NCBI GenBank assembly: GCA_017446355.1
Contig: JAFSQZ010000160.1
Span: 1-12,084, forward strand
From: Neisseriaceae bacterium
Lineage (GTDB): Bacteria; Pseudomonadota; Gammaproteobacteria; Burkholderiales; Neisseriaceae
Direction: 5' to 3'
DNA: 12,084 bases
Shown: piece after piece, positions 1 through 6,640 of the stretch
How positions within the stretch are numbered: position 1 is the first letter of the stretch
Layout: each line of letters starts with the position of its first letter
Notes under the pieces: model-generated
Told to the model about the DNA's origin: nothing
The model's input: only the letters and a program-made list of their open reading frames with translations
Database searches by the model: none
Translations under genes and position numbers: made by a program

Positions 1-1692
1 CGATAAATTCAGCGATTTGTCAAAATTAAGTTCCAAAATCGCTTCAATTTCATCATTAGAAAAATCGCTTAAATGTTTTCTTCTGTCGTTATCTTCCTTG
101 TAAAACGCCAAAACTTCGCCGATTTTGTCTAATTTTGCAAAATTATCTTTCAGGCAGCCCCATTCATTCGGCAAATTTTTATAGGCTTTTTTGAGTTCAT
201 TAAAAAACTTCGCTTCAAACAGTGTTGCGTCTTCGGATTTTTTCAAATTTTCTTCTGCGGTTTTGTCTTTATCATACACATAACGGCATAAATTAAATGT
301 TGCATTGTCTGCAAGCCCTAATTTTTTACGCACTTGCGTAAAGGTGAGTTTGCTTTGTTCAAACGGCAATTCTTTGAGCAACAAGCGTTGTTCTTCCGTG
401 AGTGGTTTATTGTTGATTTTCAAATTATTCAGTTTAGAAATCCACACAAAGCGTTCGCCTGAATAAGACGCTTTGGGTGCTCGCAATTCATTTTCATAAA
501 CCGAACATTTGCCCCACATTTTTTTCAAAGCGTCCCCTTGCAGGGCAGGTTTTTGATAATGCAATATATGCTTGATTTTTTGGCATAAAGCCTTATCCGC
601 ATACTCATTGCCAAAAGATTTTTGGCGTTCAAAAATCAGTTGTAATTCGTTTTCTAAATCAAGACGGTTAAAGGTGTGCAGATAAGAGCCTTCTTTTTGA
701 TGAACGCCGTCTTTAATAATGGGAATTTTCTGCCCCTGTGCGTCTAATTCAAACTGCCCCTTGTTTTCGCCTTTGGTTATGCGTTTGTAAGCAAGTGTTT
801 GCTTATTTCGCATTTGACCGTGTTCTTTTAGGAATTTATAAACCGCAATTTCCGCAGGGCTTTGATATTCTTTATTTTCTAATAAATTATGATTTTCCGT
901 AACGCCTTTTAGCATTTTGCCCGTTTCTGCGTCCGCATTTTTGCGTTCCGATTTTCTTGTAGAAAGATAACCCCTGTGTTTGACCAAATGACAAATCACC
1001 GCCGCAAATTCCGCTCTTTCTAATTTGCATTGCAAGGCTTTCACTCGCAACTGCCAAACATTAGAAAAAAAGGCTTTTTCATTATCTTTCAGGCTGCCTG
1101 AAACTGTTGTAGGGTGGGCATCCTTGCCCACCGAAACTGCATTATCAACGCCTGTCGGCGTTGTGGTGGGCTGGGAAGCCCACCCTACGGCTACACTGTC
1201 ATTGCGAGCCGTGCAAATGCACGGCGTGGCAATCTCCTGATTGCAACAAGCGTTCGTTTTATTCTTTGTAATCAGGGGATTGCCACGCTCGCTTTGCTCG
1301 CTCGCAATGACGGAATTGATTTTGTTTAATAACTTCTGATTGCGTTTTTTGAAAAAGGTTTTGTCTTGTGTATTTTGCGTATAGGCAGCCTGAAACTCAT
1401 TTTTTGTTAATAAACCGTGTTTGAACAACAACTTACGCACTTCACGCATACGAGATGCACGGCGTTTTATGGTGCGTCTTTGACTGCGTGCCGCACGGCG
1501 AGCCGCATTCAAACTTTCCCCCGTTTTCGGCACTTCGGCAGCAGAAAAACAACGCACACCACAATCAATCAAACCTATCGGCTGTGCCTGCTCCTTACCG
1601 TCTTTATCGGTAAAAATATCCACTTCTACACACGCCCAACCCACAGACGCAATGCCTAAATCCAAACCGAGAATGTAATTTTTGTTGTTCAT
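1..1692 (-). CDS. cas9: Type II-C CRISPR endonuclease Cas9, N-terminal part, cut by the window edge
   Basis: Cas9 is the crRNA/tracrRNA-guided nuclease of type II CRISPR systems. The frame is open from the ATG at 1692 to the left edge (564 codons). Seen: RuvC-I motif ILGLDLGIASVGWA with catalytic Asp11; 'GVRCFSAAEVPKTGESLNAAR' region; arginine-rich bridge helix at about 63-92; then 'VWQLRVKAL' (212-220) and 'HLVKHRGYLSTRK', as in Neisseria meningitidis Cas9; recognition-lobe sequence follows. RuvC-II, HNH, RuvC-III and the PAM-interacting domain lie outside. AGGA stands 9 nt before the ATG. Oddity: about residues 128-195 are translated from two palindromic repeats (1109-1311), in a place where the meningococcal protein has only a short loop between bridge helix and REC; the frame stays open. 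The gene follows xseA after 97 bp. Family assignment is certain; whether this extended protein is active is not. Confidence 0.95.
   Translation of the reverse strand, partial: MNNKNYILGLDLGIASVGWACVEVDIFTDKDGKEQAQPIGLIDCGVRCFSAAEVPKTGESLNAARRAARSQRRTIKRRASRMREVRKLLFKHGLLTKNEFQAAYTQNTQDKTFFKKRNQKLLNKINSVIASEQSERGNPLITKNKTNACCNQEIATPCICTARNDSVAVGWASQPTTTPTGVDNAVSVGKDAHPTTVSGSLKDNEKAFFSNVWQLRVKALQCKLERAEFAAVICHLVKHRGYLSTRKSERKNADAETGKMLKGVTENHNLLENKEYQSPAEIAVYKFLKEHGQMRNKQTLAYKRITKGENKGQFELDAQGQKIPIIKDGVHQKEGSYLHTFNRLDLENELQLIFERQKSFGNEYADKALCQKIKHILHYQKPALQGDALKKMWGKCSVYENELRAPKASYSGERFVWISKLNNLKINNKPLTEEQRLLLKELPFEQSKLTFTQVRKKLGLADNATFNLCRYVYDKDKTAEENLKKSEDATLFEAKFFNELKKAYKNLPNEWGCLKDNFAKLDKIGEVLAFYKEDNDRRKHLSDFSNDEIEAILELNFDKSLNLS
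1087..1103. repeat. Double DNA uptake sequence (both dialects) in cas9
   Basis: TTTCAGGCTGCCTGAAA holds AGGCTGCCTGAA (AG-simDUS) on the plus strand and AGGCAGCCTGAA (AG-kingDUS) on the minus strand. It lies directly beside the palindromic repeats and encodes SGSLK in Cas9. Confidence 0.9.
1109..1188. repeat. 80-bp palindromic repeat (GTAGGGTGGGC type) inside cas9
   Basis: The ends are perfect 11-bp inverted repeats, GTAGGGTGGGC and GCCCACCCTAC. Inside are three hairpins in symmetric order: GGTGGGCA/TGCCCACC (1113-1132, loop TCCT), AACGCC/GGCGTT (1147-1162, loop TGTC) and GGTGGGCT/AGCCCACC (1165-1184, loop GGGA). This looks like a small non-autonomous palindromic element. It lies in the cas9 reading frame and adds no stop on that strand. 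Confidence 0.85.
1198..1311. repeat. 114-bp palindromic repeat (GTCATTGCGAG type) inside cas9
   Basis: The ends are perfect inverted repeats GTCATTGCGAG (1198-1208) and CTCGCAATGAC (1301-1311). Inside, GTGGCAATCTCCTGATT is mirrored by AATCAGGGGATTGCCAC, and GCCGTGC/GCACGGC forms a further hairpin at 1208-1225. A second, diverged member of the family is at 7134-7270. It is only 9 bp from the GTAGGGTGGGC repeat, so two elements are stacked at one site in cas9. The cas9 frame reads through without a stop. Confidence 0.87.
1383..1394 (+). repeat. DNA uptake sequence AGGCAGCCTGAA in cas9
   Basis: An exact AG-kingDUS 12-mer inside cas9. On the coding strand its complement encodes FQAA, in the segment between the bridge helix and the repeat insertion. 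Confidence 0.85.
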
Positions 1693-1729
1693 TTTTTTAT
1701 TTCCTATTTTAAACAATTCAATCAGCAAT

Positions 1730-1760
1730 ATTATAAACGCGGGGGGGGGAGGCAATGCAA
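1730..1760 (-). promoter_or_regulatory. Predicted cas9 promoter with a C9 homopolymer in the spacer
   Basis: Reading the minus strand, a perfect -10 TATAAT is at 1735-1730, giving a start near 1723 and a leader of about 30 nt. Candidate -35 hexamers are TTGCCT (1755-1750, spacer 14 bp) and TTGCAT (1760-1755, spacer 19 bp). Between them and the -10 lies a run of nine C (1749-1741). Changes in such tracts alter spacer length and promoter strength in Neisseria porA and opc. With TTGCCT the spacer would reach 17 bp if the tract had twelve C. The promoter call is by eye. Confidence 0.65.
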
Positions 1761-1789
1761 GCATTGATTTTGTTGGTGTTTAATGAGTG

Positions 1790-3136
1790 TTAAAACAAAT
1801 CGTTTTGTCCTTGTTGTTTGGCAACTTGGACATCTAGTTTGCCTTGTGCAAGGGTTAATACGAGGGTTTGCCCTGCTTGGGTTTGTTGTGCGGCGGTAAT
1901 GACTTTGCCTTTGGTGTTTTGAACAATGGCGTAACCGCGTTGCAAGATGTTTTGCGGTGCGATGGCGTTAAGTAGGTGTGTTTGTTCGTTAAGTTGTTGT
2001 TTTTTTGTTGATAAAATGTGTTGGCTTTGTTGGTTTAAGGCTGCCTGAATGTGTTGGAGTGTTTGTTGGGTTAATTGGATGTTGGGGCGGTGTTGTTGTA
2101 GGGTTTGGGTTTGTTGGGTAAATTGGTGGTGTTTTTGGGTGAGTTTTTGCCCAATGGCGTGTTTTAGTTGTGTGGTTTGTTGTTTAAGTTGTTGTTTTTG
2201 TTGAATGAGTTTTTGTTTTGGGTGCAAAAGACGCTGGCTGAAAAAGTCTATTTTTTGGCTGGCGTTTTGGTATTTTTGTTGTAATACTTGGTTTAAGGCT
2301 GCCTGAATGTTTTGGATTTTGGCAATGAGTTGGGCGATGTCTGGACTGGCTAATTCGGCGGCAGCAGTGGGCGTGGCAGCGCGAATGTCGGCGGCGAAGT
2401 CGCATAAGGTGAAGTCGGTTTCGTGTCCAACACCACTGATAATGGGTAGTTTTGAAGCGGCAACGGCGCGAACGCTGATTTCTTCGTTAAATGCCCATAA
2501 GTCTTCTATGCTGCCTCCGCCACGACAGAGTATGAGAATGTCTACTTCTCGGCGTTCGTTGGCAATTTGAATGGCTTGGGCGATTTGTTGTTCGCTGCCT
2601 GAACCTTGAACGCTGGTGGGATAGACGATAATGGGAATGTGTGGTGCGCGACGGCGTAAGGTGGTGCAAACGTCGCGTAAGGCTGCGGCGGCAAGACTGG
2701 TGATGATGCCGATTTTACGTGGTTTTTCAGGCAGCGGTTGTTTGCGTTCTGGGGCGAATAAGCCTTCGTTTTGGAGTTGTTGTTTGCGTTTTTCGTATTG
2801 TTCAAAGAGTTGCCCTAATCCGATTTGACGTATGTCGTTGACGGTGATTTGAAATTCGCCACGCGCTTCGTAAATGCTGATTTTGCCTGATACTTCAATG
2901 TGGTCGCCTTCTTTGAGTGGCACATTTAGACGTGCTGCGGCGAATTTGAATAGGGCGCAACGAATTTGTGCGTTTTGGTCTTTGAGTGAAAAGTAGTAAT
3001 GCCCACTGCTGGCACGTGTGAGATTGGAGATTTCACCGCTGACCCAAATGCCGTAAAAATGTTGTTCTAAAAGGTTTTTGGCGATGGCGTTGAGTTCGGA
3101 AACACTGATGGTGGTGTGATTAAGTAGTGTGGTCAT
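1790..3136 (-). CDS. xseA: Exodeoxyribonuclease VII large subunit XseA
   Basis: XseA is the catalytic subunit of exonuclease VII, which with several XseB subunits degrades single-stranded DNA from both ends in mismatch repair and damage processing. This copy is 448 residues (E. coli 456). Seen: N-terminal OB-fold (about 8-103, with 'GIWVSGEISNL' and 'GHYYFSLKD'), catalytic domain from about 125 with KIGIITS, CRGGGSIEDLWAFN (204-217) and GVGHETDFTLCDFAADIRAATPTAAAE (235-261), a long coiled coil (about 268-392) and the C-terminal 'ILQRGYAIV' segment. The coil is about 28% glutamine, which is striking. The start at 3136 is chosen because its ATG overlaps the mutY stop as ATGA; an upstream in-frame ATG at 3226 lies within mutY. 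It is last in the repair cluster. The xseB gene is not in the window. Confidence 0.97.
   Translation of the reverse strand: MTTLLNHTTISVSELNAIAKNLLEQHFYGIWVSGEISNLTRASSGHYYFSLKDQNAQIRCALFKFAAARLNVPLKEGDHIEVSGKISIYEARGEFQITVNDIRQIGLGQLFEQYEKRKQQLQNEGLFAPERKQPLPEKPRKIGIITSLAAAALRDVCTTLRRRAPHIPIIVYPTSVQGSGSEQQIAQAIQIANERREVDILILCRGGGSIEDLWAFNEEISVRAVAASKLPIISGVGHETDFTLCDFAADIRAATPTAAAELASPDIAQLIAKIQNIQAALNQVLQQKYQNASQKIDFFSQRLLHPKQKLIQQKQQLKQQTTQLKHAIGQKLTQKHHQFTQQTQTLQQHRPNIQLTQQTLQHIQAALNQQSQHILSTKKQQLNEQTHLLNAIAPQNILQRGYAIVQNTKGKVITAAQQTQAGQTLVLTLAQGKLDVQVAKQQGQNDLF
2030..2058 (+). repeat. 29-bp repeat copy 1 containing a DUS, in xseA
   Basis: Contains exact AGGCTGCCTGAA (2038-2049) with conserved flanks (TTGGTTTA before, TGTGTTGGA after). 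It matches the copy at 2288-2316 at 28 of 29 positions and encodes HIQAALNQ in the XseA coiled coil. Confidence 0.8.
2288..2316 (+). repeat. 29-bp repeat copy 2 containing a DUS, in xseA
   Basis: Second copy of the DUS-centred repeat, AGGCTGCCTGAA at 2296-2307. It encodes NIQAALNQ near the start of the XseA coiled coil, 86 residues before the other copy. Confidence 0.8.
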
Positions 3137-4179
3137 TTTGCTTTTTTTGGGTTGGTTTGGGAAAGATATTGTTGTAAGGGCTTGGGCAAGCCGAGTGGCG
3201 ATTGTTGGTGATGATACATTATCCATTCACTTTCAGGCAGCCTGAAATCTTGGGTAACGTGGTATTCAAAGGCGATGATTTCTAATAGGCGATGAGTTAA
3301 ACGATGCGTGAAAGGGGCTTGTTCTTCACCATTTTCAGGCAGCTGGTGTGTTTGGCAAAATTGGTTTAATTCGCTTAATTGTTCAAAACAGGGAACACAA
3401 TATAAACCTGCCCAAATACCTTTTTGTGGACGTTTGTGGACAAAAATCGCGCCATCTTTACGGCGGATAATTGCCCAAAATAAAGTGAGGGTTTTGATGG
3501 GTGTTGGGGCGTTTTTGCGTGGCAATTCATCAATCAGTTTTTGCGCTTTGGCTTGGCAAATGTCATTCATTGGACAGGCGTTGCACAGTGGTTTGCTGCG
3601 TTTGCAAATTGTTGCGCCTAAATCCATTAAGCCTTGAATATAAGCTGGTATATCTTTTGGTTTTTCAGGCAGCAGGTTTTGCGCGAATTGCCAAAGGTGT
3701 TGTTCAAACGCACGGTCTTTCAGGCTGCCTGAAAGGGCAAATACGCGACAAATCACGCGTTTAACGTTGCCGTCTAAAATGGTTTCGCGTTGATGAAAGG
3801 CAAAGGCACTGATGGCGGCGGCAGTGCTGCGTCCTACGCCTTTGAGTTGTTCTAATTGCACTCGTGTTTGCGGAAATTGCCCACCAAAATCGTGAACGAT
3901 TTGTTGGGCGGCGATGTGTAAATTTCTTGCGCGACTGTAATAGCCTAAACCTGCCCAAAGTTGCAACACTTCGTCTTGCGATGCTTGGGCTAATTGTTTG
4001 ACGTTGGGAAAACGCGCTAAAAAGCGTGGATAGTAGTCTAATACGGTGGCAACTTGGGTTTGTTGCAGCATAATTTCTGAAAGCCAAATACAATAAGGAT
4101 TGCGAACTTGCCAAGGCAGGTTATGCCGTCCGTGTTGGCGTTGCCAAGTAATGAGGCGTTGTGCAAAATCGTTTGCCAT
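3133..4179 (-). CDS. mutY: Adenine DNA glycosylase MutY
   Basis: MutY removes adenine mispaired with 8-oxoguanine or guanine, preventing G:C to T:A mutations. The protein is 348 residues, normal for the family. Seen: WLSEIMLQQTQV with catalytic Glu35; helix-hairpin-helix LKGVGRSTAAAI (112-123) followed by catalytic Asp136 in ILDGNVKRV; a complete [4Fe-4S] ligand set Cys192-X6-Cys199-X2-Cys202-X5-Cys208; and a C-terminal NUDIX-like 8-oxoG recognition domain (about 228-340). The start at 4179 gives the standard N-terminus and lies 4 nt after the xthA stop, with no clear ribosome site of its own, so coupling to xthA translation is likely. The stop overlaps the xseA start by 4 nt. Several uptake-sequence copies are inside and are read in different frames (FRLPE, SGSLK, LLPEK). 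Confidence 0.98.
   Translation of the reverse strand: MANDFAQRLITWQRQHGRHNLPWQVRNPYCIWLSEIMLQQTQVATVLDYYPRFLARFPNVKQLAQASQDEVLQLWAGLGYYSRARNLHIAAQQIVHDFGGQFPQTRVQLEQLKGVGRSTAAAISAFAFHQRETILDGNVKRVICRVFALSGSLKDRAFEQHLWQFAQNLLPEKPKDIPAYIQGLMDLGATICKRSKPLCNACPMNDICQAKAQKLIDELPRKNAPTPIKTLTLFWAIIRRKDGAIFVHKRPQKGIWAGLYCVPCFEQLSELNQFCQTHQLPENGEEQAPFTHRLTHRLLEIIAFEYHVTQDFRLPESEWIMYHHQQSPLGLPKPLQQYLSQTNPKKAK
3231..3247. repeat. Double DNA uptake sequence in mutY
   Basis: TTTCAGGCAGCCTGAAA carries the kingDUS 12-mer on the plus strand and the simDUS 12-mer on the minus strand; it encodes FRLPE of MutY. Confidence 0.85.
3718..3734. repeat. Double DNA uptake sequence in mutY
   Basis: TTTCAGGCTGCCTGAAA, with one dialect on each strand, inside mutY; read as SGSLK in the protein. 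Confidence 0.85.
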
Positions 4180-4180
4180 A

Positions 4181-4199
4181 TTTTCAGGCTGCCTGAAAA
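4181..4199. repeat. Double DNA uptake sequence forming the xthA/mutY junction
   Basis: TTTTCAGGCTGCCTGAAAA. On the coding strand it supplies the last codons and the stop of xthA (Phe-Gln-Ala-Ala-TGA) and ends 2 nt before the mutY ATG. Confidence 0.88.
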
Positions 4200-4957
4200 G
4201 TTGCCATTAAAGGCGCGTGGTCGCTGGGGCGTTCTTTTTTGCGTTCTTGGGTGTCTACGATAACATCTTGTAAGCATTTGTTTAATGGGTCGCTAATAAG
4301 AATGTGGTCTATGCGTAAACCTAAACCTTTTTGAAACATTGCACCACGATAATCCCACCAGGTGTAAAACGCGCCGTTTGGGTGTTTTTGACGTAAGCTG
4401 TCGTGTAAACCTAAATCCAATAAAGCTTGAAACCACGCGCGTTCTTGGCTGGAACAGTGAATGTGTTCACGCCATTTTTCGGGGTCGTAAACATCATTGT
4501 CAGTAGGCGCAATGTTGAAATCACCTAATAATATCAATTTTGGATATTGGGTAAGTTGTTGCGCAACAAAGTGATTGAGTGCTGCAAACCATTGTTTTTT
4601 ATACTGAAATTTTGGACTGTCCAAAGCTTCGCCATTGACACAATAAACGTTAATAACGCGAATATTGTTAATGGTGGCAGCGATGACACGTTGTTGTGGG
4701 TCATCAGGCATTTCAGGCAGCCCTGTGTGTACGTCTTTTATCTCGTGGCGACTGATTAGGGCAACGCCGTTATAGGTTTTTTGTCCTGCCCAAACAGCGT
4801 TCCAACCCATTATTTTTAAGGCTGCTTCTGGAAATTTGTTTTGTTCTAATTTTAATTCTTGCAACGCCAATATGTCGGGCTGATTTTCCGCTAGCCAGTT
4901 GCCTACGTGTGGTAAACGAATATTGAGTGAATTGACGTTCCAAGTGGCTATTTTCAT
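4184..4957 (-). CDS. xthA: Exodeoxyribonuclease III (class II AP endonuclease)
   Basis: An Mg-dependent enzyme of the Exo III / AP endonuclease family, which cuts 5' of abasic sites and trims 3' ends in base excision repair. It is 257 residues, a normal length. Seen: MKIATWNVNSL start, metal-binding Glu34 in ALQELK, Asp146 and Asn148 in LLGDFNIAP, RIDHIL with Asp217, and the C-terminal catalytic SDHAP with Asp246-His247. The start at 4957 overlaps the stop of the upstream small gene (ATGA), with AGGA 9 nt before it. Abasic sites are what MutY leaves, so the adjacent mutY makes functional sense. Its last residues FQAA and its stop are written by an uptake sequence. Neisseria carry two paralogues (NApe and NExo); which one this matches cannot be settled by eye. 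Confidence 0.96.
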   Translation of the reverse strand: MKIATWNVNSLNIRLPHVGNWLAENQPDILALQELKLEQNKFPEAALKIMGWNAVWAGQKTYNGVALISRHEIKDVHTGLPEMPDDPQQRVIAATINNIRVINVYCVNGEALDSPKFQYKKQWFAALNHFVAQQLTQYPKLILLGDFNIAPTDNDVYDPEKWREHIHCSSQERAWFQALLDLGLHDSLRQKHPNGAFYTWWDYRGAMFQKGLGLRIDHILISDPLNKCLQDVIVDTQERKKERPSDHAPLMATFQAA

Positions 4958-5196
4958 ACAGATTTTTCCTTTTCTTGTTTTTGTTGCATTTTTAAAGCGT
5001 TATCACGTGCAACATAACGAATATACATCGCCAATGAGGCGATTTGTCCAAAAGCAGCAGCAAAGGCAAATAAAAATGCTGCCACGCCAAATTGTTTGCT
5101 TTGTATGGACAATAAATAGCTGCCCGCAGCAATTAAGGCAATGAATAATAAAGAAAATAAAATAACGAGTGTGAGAAAAGCTCGGCGTTTGGTCAT
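4954..5196 (-). CDS. Small two-helix membrane protein of unknown function
   Basis: An 80-residue protein that I do not recognise. Two hydrophobic helices are visible, about residues 7-29 and 36-60, separated by a short polar turn (SIQSKQFG). The N-terminus is basic (MTKRR) and the C-terminal 18 residues are rich in Lys, Glu and Gln, so both ends are probably cytoplasmic. It is likely real because its stop overlaps the xthA start by 4 nt in the ATGA pattern. It heads the xthA-mutY-xseA cluster and begins 63 bp after argA ends. The upstream ribosome site (AGAAAGA) is weak. No evidence ties it to DNA repair except position. Confidence 0.75.
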   Translation of the reverse strand: MTKRRAFLTLVILFSLLFIALIAAGSYLLSIQSKQFGVAAFLFAFAAAFGQIASLAMYIRYVARDNALKMQQKQEKEKSV

Positions 5197-5259
5197 AATG
5201 GTCTTTCTAATGGCTGCCTGAATAATGTTTGTTAATGATGTGAAAAGTGGGTTTATGGT

Positions 5260-6573
5260 TTACAAAGGCAGTATAAAAATTTTAGATTGACGCGCGGATT
5301 GGTGATATTCCTGTTGGCGTGATGCGGGTAAGTCATTAAGCTGTGCTGCCTGAAAGCCGTGTTCTAAAAACCAATCGGCGGTTTGAGTGGATAAGGCAAA
5401 AAGCTTGGTTTTGTTTTGTTTTTTGGCTTCATTGATGACGTGTGTTAATAAACGGTCGCCATAACCTGCATCGCGAATACGGTCGGACACCACTAAACAA
5501 GCCAACTCCGCACTGTCTTTTGCATCAGCAAAGGTTTTTAGTGCCACACAACCATAAATTTGGTTATCGTGTTCTAATAGAGAAAATTCGCGAATATGGT
5601 CTTCCAGATAACTTTTACTGCGCCGTACCAAAATACCACGATTTTCCAGCGGACGAATCAAGGAAATAATATCAGCAATATCTCGTTCGTGTGCAGGGCG
5701 AATTTGGATAAAACTGTTTTGCGCAATGGACGTGCCAGTGCCTTGTCTGGTGAATAATTCTTTAATTAAACTGCCATTTTCCCTGCCTGAAAGAATGTGT
5801 ACACGACTGATGTGGTGATTTAAGGCTTCAATGGCGTTGGATAACAGAACTTGTTGATGAAAAAGAGGCAAGTCTTGTGTTAAAAGTTGTTCCGCTTCTT
5901 GGACGGTTAAATTGGAAATTAACTGTTTTTGCGGATTTAAAATACCACTGTCTTCGGTGAGAAAAATCAGTTTTTCCGCTTGCAAAGCCACTGCAACAGC
6001 TCGTGCTGTGTCAGGCATAGCAAGATTGTAACTTTGTCCAATTGGCGAAGCAGAAATAGGGCTAACAATCACAATGGCTTGTGTGTCCAAACTTTGAACA
6101 ATGGCTTGCGTGTCCACTTTGCGCACCATACCTGTGTATTGCATATCCATACCGTCTAAAACCCCTAAAGGTTTGGCGGTTAAATAATTGCCTGTTACCG
6201 TGCGTAAGCGTGGTGGTTTTTGTGGCGCGTGGGTGTAGCCCAATGATAAGGCTGCCTGTAAATCAAACTGAATTTGTCCACAAACTTGTTTAGCATAGTG
6301 TAAAACCGTTAAATCAGTGATGCGGCGATGTTGGTGAAAACTGATTTGATGTTTGTGTTCTTGACATAAAGCATTGATTTGCGTGCTGCAACCATGTACC
6401 AAAACCAAACGCACCCCCAAAGCAGCAATGAGATTAAAGTCTGTTGCCATCTCATTGAGCGTGGCGTTGTCTAATAAATTGCTGGCAATGCCAATCACGA
6501 TGGTTTTTCCGCGCAAATATTGAATATAAGGCGCGGCTTCGCGAAAACTTTGAGCAAAATGAAGATGGTCCAT
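5260..6573 (-). CDS. argA: N-acetylglutamate synthase ArgA
   Basis: Makes N-acetylglutamate from glutamate and acetyl-CoA, the first step of arginine synthesis. From the ATG at 6573 the protein has 437 residues (E. coli 443). An amino-acid-kinase-like domain (about 18-280) includes RLVLVHG (55-61), VTGNYLTAKPLGVLDG (126-141) and GSLIKELFTRQGTGTSI (267-283). A GNAT acetyltransferase domain (about 288-437) includes IRPLENRGILVRRS, the acetyl-CoA loop with DAGYGDRLL (368-376), and LFALSTQTADWFLEHGF. It closely resembles the N. gonorrhoeae enzyme. The start at 6573 has AAGG 6 nt upstream and matches family N-termini; in-frame ATGs at 6669 and 6606 would add residues unlike any homologue and run into the IS30 remnant. 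Arginine feedback inhibition is known for the family. Confidence 0.96.
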   Translation of the reverse strand: MDHLHFAQSFREAAPYIQYLRGKTIVIGIASNLLDNATLNEMATDFNLIAALGVRLVLVHGCSTQINALCQEHKHQISFHQHRRITDLTVLHYAKQVCGQIQFDLQAALSLGYTHAPQKPPRLRTVTGNYLTAKPLGVLDGMDMQYTGMVRKVDTQAIVQSLDTQAIVIVSPISASPIGQSYNLAMPDTARAVAVALQAEKLIFLTEDSGILNPQKQLISNLTVQEAEQLLTQDLPLFHQQVLLSNAIEALNHHISRVHILSGRENGSLIKELFTRQGTGTSIAQNSFIQIRPAHERDIADIISLIRPLENRGILVRRSKSYLEDHIREFSLLEHDNQIYGCVALKTFADAKDSAELACLVVSDRIRDAGYGDRLLTHVINEAKKQNKTKLFALSTQTADWFLEHGFQAAQLNDLPASRQQEYHQSARQSKIFILPL

Positions 6574-6600
6574 AAAACACCTTATTATGAATAAGTGAAC

Positions 6601-6640
6601 AAACATCTCTGAACAGCGATGGCTTTTTTCAGAGATGTTT
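6601..6640. promoter_or_regulatory. Perfect 13-bp inverted repeat in the argA leader
   Basis: AAACATCTCTGAA (6601-6613) and TTCAGAGATGTTT (6628-6640) with a 14-nt loop, starting 27 bp upstream of the argA ATG. No T-run follows on either strand, so it is not an ordinary terminator. It could be an operator or an mRNA leader hairpin. It does not look like an ArgR box. Confidence 0.6.

Noticed and set aside
145..160. Full DUS at the left edge within cas9
   Set aside because: Only an imperfect copy (GGGCTGCCTGAA on the minus strand) is present, so it is counted only as a core match.
1025..1659. Plus-strand open frames in the cas9 region
   Set aside because: They are antisense to cas9 or lie in the palindromic repeats, and have no family features.
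1693..1789. A tracrRNA gene upstream of cas9
   Set aside because: Type II-C loci often have it near cas9, but only 97 bp are available here, filled by the promoter and leader, and no anti-repeat can be identified without the CRISPR repeat.
3136..3226. Upstream start for xseA at 3226
   Set aside because: It would place 30 extra residues inside the end of mutY. The ATGA overlap at 3136 and the family N-terminus favour the shorter form.
6580..6605. An ArgR box before argA
   Set aside because: TATGAATAAGTGAAC matches one half of the ARG box consensus but the second half does not fit.
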